A stretch of DNA of 64,000 nt from Azoarcus_F sp048158365 (GTDB lineage Bacteria; Pseudomonadota; Gammaproteobacteria; Burkholderiales; Rhodocyclaceae). Position 1 is the stretch's first letter, and every line of letters starts with the position of its first letter. Both the position numbers and the translations under genes were made by a program. Below are positions 39,787 to 46,444 of the stretch, piece after piece. Below the pieces are notes generated by a model that saw nothing but the letters and a program-made list of their open reading frames with translations, ran no database searches and was not told the DNA's origin. The DNA lies in assembly GCA_048158365.1 (NCBI GenBank), contig JBLLNL010000007.1. The stretch is one strand, 5' to 3'.

Positions 39787-41262
39787 CTACAGCAGCACGA
39801 TGTCGAACTGTTCCTGCGTGTAGCTTGCTTCCGGATGCAGCGAGATCTTCTTGCTGATGAAGTCCGACAGCATCGCGAGCGCCTGCGACTCCTCGTCGAG
39901 GAACAGGTCAATCACGTTCGGGGCGGCCAGCACGCGGAACTCGCGGGCATTGAACTGGCGCGCCTCCCGCAACAGTTCTCGCAGAATCTCGTAGCAGACG
40001 GTCCGCGCGGTCTTGACTTCGCCGCGGCCCTCGCAGGTGGGGCAGGGTTCGCACAGCAGGTGTGCGAGCGACTCCCGGGTGCGCTTGCGCGTCATCTCGA
40101 CCAGGCCGAGTGCGGTGAAGCCATTCACGCTCATCTTGGTATGGTCGCGGGCCAGCGCCTTGCGGAACTCGTCGAGCACCATGTCGCGGTGCTCGGCGTT
40201 TTCCATGTCGATGAAGTCGATGATGATGATGCCGCCCAGGTTGCGCAGGCGAAGCTGGCGTGCAATCGTGTGCGCCGACTCCAGATTGGTCTTGAAAATG
40301 GTGTCGTCGAAGTTGCGCGCGCCGACGAAGCCGCCGGTGTTTACGTCGACCGTGGTCATCGCCTCGGTCTGGTCGATGATCAGATAGCCGCCGGACTTCA
40401 GGTCGACGCGACGCGCGAGCGCCCGCTGGACCTCGTCCTCGATGTTGTGCAGGTCGAACAGCGGACGCTCCCCGCCATAATGCTCGAGCAGCGGCAGCAC
40501 CTTGGGGCTGTACTCGGCCGCGAAGGCCGTGAGTTTCTGGAAGTTCTCGCGCGAGTCGACCAGGATGCGCGTGGTGTCGCCATTGACCAGGTCCCGCAAT
40601 ACGCGCTGGCCGAGGTCGAGGTCCTCGTATAGCAGGTCGGGCGGCAGTTGGCCGGTGGCGCGGCTGCGGATCTCGGCCCACAGCTTGCGCAGGTAGGCGA
40701 TGTCGGCCGCCAGTTCGTCGTCCGAAGCGGATTCGGCCATCGTGCGCACGATGAAACCGCCGGTCTCCTCCTCGGGCATCATGCGGGTCAGGCGGTCGCG
40801 CAGGGATTCCCGCTCGGTCGCGTCCTCGATGCGCTGCGAGATGCCGATGTGCTTTTCCTGCGGCAGATACACAAGCAGGCGTCCGGCCAAGCTGATCTGT
40901 GTCGACAGGCGTGCGCCCTTCGTGCCGATCGGATCCTTCAGCACCTGCACGGTGAGGCTCTGCCCCTCGGCCAGGATGCGCTCGATCGGGCGGGTGCCAT
41001 CGCCGCCATGACCATTGTGGCCGTTGTGCCGTTGCTCGTTCCAGATGTCGGCCACGTGCAGGAACGCGGTGCGGTCCAGGCCGATGTCGATGAAGGCCGA
41101 CTGCATGCCGGGCAGCACCCGCACCACCTTGCCGAGGTAGATGTTTCCGACGATGCCGCGATTGGCGGTGCGCTCGACGTGCAGTTCCTGCACGATGCCC
41201 TGCTCGACCAGGGCGACGCGCGTCTCCTGGGGCGTGAAATTGATCAGAAATTCGATGTTCAT
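39787..41262 (-). CDS. rng: Ribonuclease G
   Basis: A 491-residue endoribonuclease of the RNase E/G family. ATG 41262 gives the normal start (NIEFLINFTPQETRVALVEQ). It has an S1 domain (about 35-120), a catalytic core with the metal aspartates in DVNTGGF and IIIDFIDMEN, and the Zn-link CEPCPTCEGRGEV. It acts in 16S rRNA 5' end maturation and mRNA decay. It follows maf as the last gene of the nadD-rsfS-rlmH-maf-rng string, with hairpins in the gap. Confidence 0.95.
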   Translation of the reverse strand: MNIEFLINFTPQETRVALVEQGIVQELHVERTANRGIVGNIYLGKVVRVLPGMQSAFIDIGLDRTAFLHVADIWNEQRHNGHNGHGGDGTRPIERILAEGQSLTVQVLKDPIGTKGARLSTQISLAGRLLVYLPQEKHIGISQRIEDATERESLRDRLTRMMPEEETGGFIVRTMAESASDDELAADIAYLRKLWAEIRSRATGQLPPDLLYEDLDLGQRVLRDLVNGDTTRILVDSRENFQKLTAFAAEYSPKVLPLLEHYGGERPLFDLHNIEDEVQRALARRVDLKSGGYLIIDQTEAMTTVDVNTGGFVGARNFDDTIFKTNLESAHTIARQLRLRNLGGIIIIDFIDMENAEHRDMVLDEFRKALARDHTKMSVNGFTALGLVEMTRKRTRESLAHLLCEPCPTCEGRGEVKTARTVCYEILRELLREARQFNAREFRVLAAPNVIDLFLDEESQALAMLSDFISKKISLHPEASYTQEQFDIVLL

Positions 41263-41272
41263 CGGTGAACCC

Positions 41273-41354
41273 GGGACCGTTCGGGCGAACGGTCCCCCCA
41301 AGATGGAAAATGCGCAATGGCAGGCCGGCTGTCGGAGCGCGGCCAGCCATTGCG
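41273..41354 (-). terminator. Two hairpins in the maf-rng gap
   Basis: Arms GGGACCGTTC (41273-41282) and GAACGGTCCC (41287-41296) form a perfect 10-bp stem 10 bases before the rng start. CGCAATGGC (41313-41321) and GCCATTGCG (41346-41354) form a second stem, followed on the minus strand by CATTTTCC. The second may end the maf transcript and the first may protect or regulate the rng mRNA; both roles are inferred. Confidence 0.5.
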
Positions 41355-41379
41355 GATTGTCCATCCGTCCGCCGGGTTG

Positions 41380-42015
41380 CTAGGGATGAAGCGGATTACC
41401 GAAGGTGTCGAGCAGTTGCGCCGTCTCGAACAACGGCAGCCCCATTATGCCGGAATAGCTGCCGCGTATCTCTTCGATGAACATCGCCGCGCGCCCCTGT
41501 ATGCCGTAGGCGCCCGCCTTGTCCAGCGGTTCGCCGGTGGTCACGTAGTGACGGATCTCGGCGTCGTCGAGTTCCCGGAAGCGAACGTCGCTGATGCTGA
41601 TCGCGCTGCGGGTGCGTTCGCCGTCGCACACCGCCACCGCGGTCAGCACCCGGTGCGCGCGTCCCGACAGCCGGCGCAGGATCGCACGCGCATCGTCGGC
41701 CGAGGCCGGTTTGCCGATGATCTCGCCATCCAGTTCGAGCGTGGTGTCGGCCGCCAGCACCGGCTGGGGGGGCAGGTGGCGCCAGCGCACGCGCCGGTAA
41801 CCCGCATCCGCCTTGCACAGCGCGAGCCGTTCGACATAGCGCTCCACCGCTTCGCCGTCGAACGGGGTCTCGTCGACGTCCGCGTCCTCGCCCCGCTCGC
41901 CGCTGCGAAACACCAGCAGGTCGAAATGGACGCCGATCTGGCGCAGCAGTTCGCGGCGCCGCGGGCTGCGGGACGCGAGATAGATTTTCGAGGTCATGGT
42001 TGCGGGAACGGTCAT
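41380..42015 (-). CDS. maf: Maf-family nucleotide pyrophosphatase
   Basis: A 211-residue protein (205 if the internal ATG 41997 is used) with the Maf signature IYLASRSPRRRELLRQIGV and the acidic VLAADTTLELDGEIIGKP motif. Maf proteins hydrolyse modified or canonical nucleoside triphosphates; the exact subfamily is not certain. ATG 42015 overlaps the rlmH stop. Confidence 0.93.
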   Translation of the reverse strand: MTVPATMTSKIYLASRSPRRRELLRQIGVHFDLLVFRSGERGEDADVDETPFDGEAVERYVERLALCKADAGYRRVRWRHLPPQPVLAADTTLELDGEIIGKPASADDARAILRRLSGRAHRVLTAVAVCDGERTRSAISISDVRFRELDDAEIRHYVTTGEPLDKAGAYGIQGRAAMFIEEIRGSYSGIMGLPLFETAQLLDTFGNPLHP

Positions 42016-42482
42016 TCGCGATGATAGGGATGGTTGCGGGTCACCGTCCAGGCGCGGTACAAGGCCTCGGCCAGCAGCGGGCGCACCAGCGCATGCGGCA
42101 GGGTCAGGCTGGACAGGCGGATGCGCTCGTGCGCGCGATTCTTGATCTCCGATGCAAGTCCGTCCGGACCACCGACGATGAAGGCGACATCCTCGCCGCC
42201 GCCCTGCCACGCGGTGAGGCGGCCGGCCAGCGCGGTGGTGGTGAGCTCGGTGCCGTGCTCGTCGAGCACGACCCGCCGGCAGCGCGACGGCAGCGCGGCG
42301 TTGATGCGTGAGGCCTCGGCGGTCATCATCGCTTCGACCGTCTTGCCTGACGTGCGTGCTTCGGCCTTCACCTCGATCAGCTGCAGCGGCAGCTCACGCG
42401 GCATTCGGCGCGCGAACTCGTCGAAGCCGGCCTCGACCCATCCAGGCATGCGCGTGCCGACCGCGACGATCAGGAGTTTCAT
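42012..42482 (-). CDS. rlmH: 23S rRNA pseudouridine(1915) N3-methyltransferase RlmH
   Basis: A 156-residue SPOUT-class methyltransferase with the knot motif FIVGGPDGLASEIKN and the C-terminal LSSLTLPHALVRPLLAEALY. It methylates m3-Psi1915 in 23S rRNA. It is between rsfS and maf in the standard order and overlaps maf. Confidence 0.96.
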   Translation of the reverse strand: MKLLIVAVGTRMPGWVEAGFDEFARRMPRELPLQLIEVKAEARTSGKTVEAMMTAEASRINAALPSRCRRVVLDEHGTELTTTALAGRLTAWQGGGEDVAFIVGGPDGLASEIKNRAHERIRLSSLTLPHALVRPLLAEALYRAWTVTRNHPYHRE

Positions 42483-42503
42483 GTTCGTCTGGCGGCGCGC
42501 CGC

Positions 42504-42878
42504 TCATTCGGTCTTGTTGGGGGCCGCCGCGTCGACCACCTTGCGCCGCGATGACGGGGTGCTGGTCCACAGCTCTTCGAGCCGGTAGTGGCTGCGCACC
42601 GCCGGCTGCATCACGTGCACGACGATGTCGCCGAGATCCACCAGCACCCATTCGCCGGTCTCCTCGCCCTCTATGCTGATCACGTCGCCGCCAGCTTCCT
42701 TCACCTTCTCCTGGACGTTTCGGGCCAGTGCGCGCGTCTGGCGATTGGAGTCGGCGCTGGCGACGATGACCCGATCGAACAGCGGCGTGATCTTGGCGGT
42801 GTTGATCACGTCGATGTCCTGCGCCTTGATGTCTTCCAGCGCGGCAACGACGATCTTTTCGAGTTTGCGGATGTCCAT
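42504..42878 (-). CDS. rsfS: Ribosomal silencing factor RsfS
   Basis: A 124-residue protein with the RsfS core (VVAALEDIKAQDIDVINTAK, then DRVIVASADSNRQTRALA). It binds L14 on the large subunit and blocks subunit joining in starvation. ATG 42878 clears the nadD stop by 4 bases and gives a normal family start; ATG 42899 would add seven residues. A C-terminal extension of about 15 residues is present. Confidence 0.94.
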   Translation of the reverse strand: MDIRKLEKIVVAALEDIKAQDIDVINTAKITPLFDRVIVASADSNRQTRALARNVQEKVKEAGGDVISIEGEETGEWVLVDLGDIVVHVMQPAVRSHYRLEELWTSTPSSRRKVVDAAAPNKTE

Positions 42879-42882
42879 GGAT

Positions 42883-43560
42883 TCAGCGATAGAGGTCATG
42901 CGAGCCAATATAGTCGAGAACCGAATCGGGGAGCAAATAGCGTGCGCTGTGCCCGGAGCGGATGAGGTCGCGTATCAGTGACGCGGAGATCGCCAGCGGT
43001 GTCATGTCGAACGGCACAACGCGTCCGGCGGGAGATGTGCACAGGGCCTGCGGGTCGGTGTCGATGCGGTGTCCGCATTCCTCGTCCAGCTCGGGTGCGA
43101 GCACGCCCGGCCAGCGGCGGCCGTGCGGCGCGGTCCCCGGGCGGTTCGCGACCGCGACATGGGCGAGCTGCAGCACGTCGGTCCACCGATGCCAGGTATG
43201 CAGTCCCTGGAATGCGTCCGCACCGAGGATCAACACCAGCGGACGGGTCGAACCGAAGCGCCGTCGCAGGCGCTCGAGCGTGAGCACCGTATAGCTCTTG
43301 CCGGTGGCGAACACTTCGCCGTCGTCGATGCTGAAGCGATCGTTTCCGGCGGTGGCCAGACGCACGAGTTCCAGCCGAATGCGGGCGCCGGTCGCCGGGG
43401 CGTCGCGATGGGGCGGGTCGCCTGCCGGGATGAACGTGATCGTGTCCAGGCCGAGCGCCTCGCCGGCTTCCTCCGCCAGGCGCAGATGCCCGAAGTGGAT
43501 CGGATCGAAGGTGCCGCCCAGCAGGCCGATCGGTGCCGCGTCAGTCTTCGATGCGTTCAT
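42883..43560 (-). CDS. nadD: Nicotinate-nucleotide adenylyltransferase
   Basis: A 225-residue enzyme making NaAD in NAD synthesis. The nucleotidyltransferase loop GLLGGTFDPIHFGHLRLAEE and the late motif ISASLIRDLIRSG are both present. It heads the rsfS-rlmH-maf-rng string and overlaps the upstream BPSS1780 gene by 20 bases. Confidence 0.96.
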   Translation of the reverse strand: MNASKTDAAPIGLLGGTFDPIHFGHLRLAEEAGEALGLDTITFIPAGDPPHRDAPATGARIRLELVRLATAGNDRFSIDDGEVFATGKSYTVLTLERLRRRFGSTRPLVLILGADAFQGLHTWHRWTDVLQLAHVAVANRPGTAPHGRRWPGVLAPELDEECGHRIDTDPQALCTSPAGRVVPFDMTPLAISASLIRDLIRSGHSARYLLPDSVLDYIGSHDLYR

Positions 43561-44311
43561 CGACGCTCACGGTGGCGAACACCTCGCGTGCATTGATGTA
43601 GAAGCTCGCAAAGATCGCCGGCACGAGCACCAGCGGCACCAGCAGCATCAGGATCTGGCCCAGCAGCGGAATCACCGCGCCGATCGTACCGATCAGCAGG
43701 CCCGGAACGATGCCGCCCACCACCGCCAGCGAAATGCCGTAGGCCAGGAACGGGCGCCAGTTCTGCAAACAGGCATAGAAGCTGAAGAACATCGCCTTGG
43801 GGGCGGAAATCTTCCACCAACCGGCCAGGATCGGTGCGAACCAGTAGGCCATGATGACCGGTGCGGACAGGATCATCGCCACGATCACCGAGAAGCCGAG
43901 GTCCGGCACCTCGCCGGATTCCGGGTCGAACTCGCCGCGCATCATGCCGATCAACGCGCCGCCGTCGGTCGCCGACGTCAGCAGGATGACCAGCACGCTG
44001 CCGACCAGGTAGAAACCGCCGATCGTGACCAGCGCCGGCACGTTGCTCTTGAAGCCGGAGAACAGCAGGTCGGGGCCGCCTTTGCGGCCTTCGTCGATCG
44101 CACGACAGGTGTTGAGCACGCCGAGCGACAGCACCGGCATGATCAGCGATGCGATCGCCTGGCCGAGCAGCGGCACCGAGCTGATCAGCACCAGGATCAG
44201 CAGATAGCCGAAGGAGGCGAAGGTCAGCAGGGCCGGATTGCGTCGCCACAGCATGAAGCCTTCGCGGAGCCACGCCCAGCCGCGCTGGAGGGGAAGTTTT
44301 CGGGCTTGCAT
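43541..44311 (-). CDS. BPSS1780 family membrane protein
   Basis: A 256-residue inner-membrane protein with about five to six segments and the start KLPLQRGWAWLREGFMLWRR typical of the betaproteobacterial BPSS1780 family. Function is unknown. It overlaps nadD at its 3' end. The thrB gene lies just upstream on the same strand. Confidence 0.85.
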   Translation of the reverse strand: MQARKLPLQRGWAWLREGFMLWRRNPALLTFASFGYLLILVLISSVPLLGQAIASLIMPVLSLGVLNTCRAIDEGRKGGPDLLFSGFKSNVPALVTIGGFYLVGSVLVILLTSATDGGALIGMMRGEFDPESGEVPDLGFSVIVAMILSAPVIMAYWFAPILAGWWKISAPKAMFFSFYACLQNWRPFLAYGISLAVVGGIVPGLLIGTIGAVIPLLGQILMLLVPLVLVPAIFASFYINAREVFATVSVDERIED

Positions 44312-44408
44312 CGAGTCGTCGTTGGTTGGCTATGTGAGTGTTTGGGTGGGTGGATGTCCGGCCCCGTAATGGGCATCGGCCGGGTGCGATTGGTTCCTGC
44401 GCAGCGGC

Positions 44409-45353
44409 TCAGCCCTGCGGCAGCGGGTGGGTGGTGTCGATGCGCAGCCGCAGGATGTCGCGATATTCGCCCGGATTCTTCACCTGCACCAGTTCGCCTT
44501 CCTTGGGCAGGTGGAAATCCTCGGCGCGTGACAGCCAGAAGCGCAGCGCCGCGGCGCGCAGCATCGCCGGCCAGCAGGCGAGTTCATCCACGCTGAAGGG
44601 GCGCTCCAGGTGGTACGCGGTCAGCAGTGCATCGGTCCGGACCGGGTCGAGCGCACCGTCGGCCATGGTACACCAGTCGTTGACCGTGACCGCGACATCG
44701 AACAGCAGCGCATCGTGCCCCGCGAAGTAGAAGTCGATGACCCCGCCGATATGCTCGCCGTCCCACAGCACGTTGTCGCGAAAAAGGTCGGCATGAATCG
44801 CGCCGACCGGCAGCGCCGCGTGTTGCTGTGCCGCCTGGAACGCGAGTTCGGTGTCGAGCAGGGTCTGTTCGTCCGCGGCGAGAAAGGGGCGAACCCGCTG
44901 CGCGGTGTGGTCGCGCCAGTCCGCGCCGCGCGGATTGGGCTGGCGGCGACCGTAGGACAGGCCCGCCAGATGCAGGCCCGCCAGCATCGCGCCGACCCGG
45001 CCGCACTGTGCCGGGCTCGGGTCCATGATGGACGCGCCGACCAGGCGCGCGACCAGCGCGGCGGGTTTGTCGCTCAGCGTGCCGAGGTACTCGTTGTCGC
45101 GGTCGGCGATCGGGGCCGGTACCGGCAATCCGTGATGGGCCAGGTGCGCCATCAGGTAAAGGTAGTAGGGCAGCTCCGGGCGTGGAATGGATTCGAACAG
45201 CGTCAATACGTAACGGCCCAGCGTGGTCGTCACGAAGAAGTTGCTGTTCTGTACGCCGGCCGAAATGCCTTTCAGCTCGACCAGCCGGCCGATCGCATAA
45301 CGGCCCAGCCAGGCTGCGAGCGTTTCGGTCGATACCGATGTGAATACCGCCAT
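44409..45353 (-). CDS. thrB: Homoserine kinase (APH-fold type)
   Basis: A 314-residue kinase of the aminoglycoside-phosphotransferase-like ThrB type used by many beta- and alphaproteobacteria. Catalytic loop GAIHADLFRDNVL and metal motif GVIDFYFAGHD are seen; the start VFTSVSTETLAAWL is typical. It phosphorylates homoserine for threonine synthesis. It is followed by BPSS1780 and preceded by a DUF2782 gene. Confidence 0.94.
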   Translation of the reverse strand: MAVFTSVSTETLAAWLGRYAIGRLVELKGISAGVQNSNFFVTTTLGRYVLTLFESIPRPELPYYLYLMAHLAHHGLPVPAPIADRDNEYLGTLSDKPAALVARLVGASIMDPSPAQCGRVGAMLAGLHLAGLSYGRRQPNPRGADWRDHTAQRVRPFLAADEQTLLDTELAFQAAQQHAALPVGAIHADLFRDNVLWDGEHIGGVIDFYFAGHDALLFDVAVTVNDWCTMADGALDPVRTDALLTAYHLERPFSVDELACWPAMLRAAALRFWLSRAEDFHLPKEGELVQVKNPGEYRDILRLRIDTTHPLPQG

Positions 45354-45411
45354 GGACGTTCAGCGTGCGCCGCCGGTCACGGGCTGCACCGCTCCCGGTA
45401 CATGGCGCAGA

Positions 45412-45738
45412 TCACCACGAGCGGATCACCCACATCGGCACCGACAGCGGAGGCGAGGCATCGTTGTGCCGCACCAGCGTGCCATCGCCGCGCCGGTCGA
45501 TCAGATAGTAGGGCACCCCGTGCGGCGGCGTGACCTTGACCATGTAAAGGCGACCGTTGATGCGGTATTCCTCGACCGTGTTGCCGTCGCGCTGAAGAAT
45601 GGTGACCTCGGGTTCGAATTCATCGGTCATGCCCGGCGGCGGGGGCGGCGGCTCGGGCAGTGGCTCGAGTCCGGGAGGTTGTTGCGCCATCACCGGCAGG
45701 GCCAGCGCGAGCAGCAGGGCAAGCACGAATCGACGCAT
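45412..45738 (-). CDS. DUF2782 family periplasmic protein
   Basis: A 108-residue protein with a signal peptide (RRFVLALLLALALPVMA), a proline-rich linker (LEPLPEPPPPPPG), and a small domain with YRINGRLYMVKVTPPHGVPY. ATG 45738 has GGAGA upstream. The family is common in betaproteobacteria beside thrB and polA. Function is unknown. Confidence 0.88.
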   Translation of the reverse strand: MRRFVLALLLALALPVMAQQPPGLEPLPEPPPPPPGMTDEFEPEVTILQRDGNTVEEYRINGRLYMVKVTPPHGVPYYLIDRRGDGTLVRHNDASPPLSVPMWVIRSW

Positions 45739-45764
45739 GTCATTCTCCATTAATTGAATCGATT

Positions 45765-45956
45765 CTACCGCGAAAGCCGCCCGGCTGCGTCGCACGCCGG
45801 CGGCGAGATAAGCAGGTCCTCGTCGCCACCGCGCCTGGCGTCGTCCACGCGCGAACCGAACAGCCACACTGCCGTATCGTCACCGAAGGCTTCGCTTGCA
45901 GATTGCCGGATCGCAGAAATTTGCTCGGGAGAGCGTCTCACCATTGTTCCTGACAA
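45765..45956 (-). pseudogene. Truncated MNT-type nucleotidyltransferase (antitoxin) fragment
   Basis: A 63-codon frame reading SPEQISAIRQSASEAFG, then VWLFGSRVDDARRGGDEDLLI. This is the N-terminal part of a minimal nucleotidyltransferase with GSR and the DxD metal residues. After DLLI the family pattern is lost and the frame stops a few codons later. Full MNT antitoxins are about 100 residues and are paired with a HEPN toxin, which is absent, so this is a remnant of an MNT/HEPN module. Confidence 0.7.
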
Positions 45957-45967
45957 CAGTTATGAAT

Positions 45968-46270
45968 CTAGTGTAGTGGTGCACGCTGAATGGAACTTAT
46001 ACGACCGCTTCGCGGAGACGGGTTTCTCCCTCCCCTTCAAGGGGAAGGTCGCGCCAGCGACGTTTGCGATTGGACGGGCTGGGGTGGGGATGGGTTTCCC
46101 CACGGCGGCCGTGACCCATCCCCATCCTGTCCTTCCCCTTGAAGGGGAAGGCACCTTCTATCGGCTCATGGCGAACTCCGCTCACCAAGCGGCTGTGATG
46201 CCGGTCGACGTGAATATCTCATCAAGAGCGCACCACTCCACTAGTGTAGTGCTGCACGTTGTATGGAGCT
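45968..46270. repeat. Pair of 30-bp direct repeats around a palindromic repeat
   Basis: CTAGTGTAGT plus 20 further bases at 45968-45997 recurs at 46241-46270 with 26 of 30 matching. The second copy is also the right half of an imperfect palindrome centred on CTAG (46229-46255). Between them lies palindromic repeat copy B. Together with the MNT fragment this fills the 706-base space between the DUF2782 gene and polA; no intact gene is seen there. Confidence 0.65.
46028..46151. repeat. Palindromic intergenic repeat, copy B
   Basis: End palindromes CCCTCCCCTTCAAGGGGAAG (46028-46047) and CCTTCCCCTTGAAGGGGAAG (46131-46150) enclose GGGGTGGGGATGGGT and ACCCATCCCCATCC, which pair with each other. 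This is the same design as copy A at 4688-4788. Confidence 0.85.
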
Positions 46271-46444
46271 ACCTTGCGCCTTGCGAACTCATGTCGAAAC
46301 AAGTCAGACCGTGCTTCGCTGCATCTGTCCCGGGACAACGCAGAGTTCACGCACTGGAAGACGGCCGCCTTGGGTCGGTCCTGGTGCGGCCAACTCTGGG
46401 ATAATCCAATCGTTTCGCCAATTTTTTCACAGTGAAGGTTCGCG

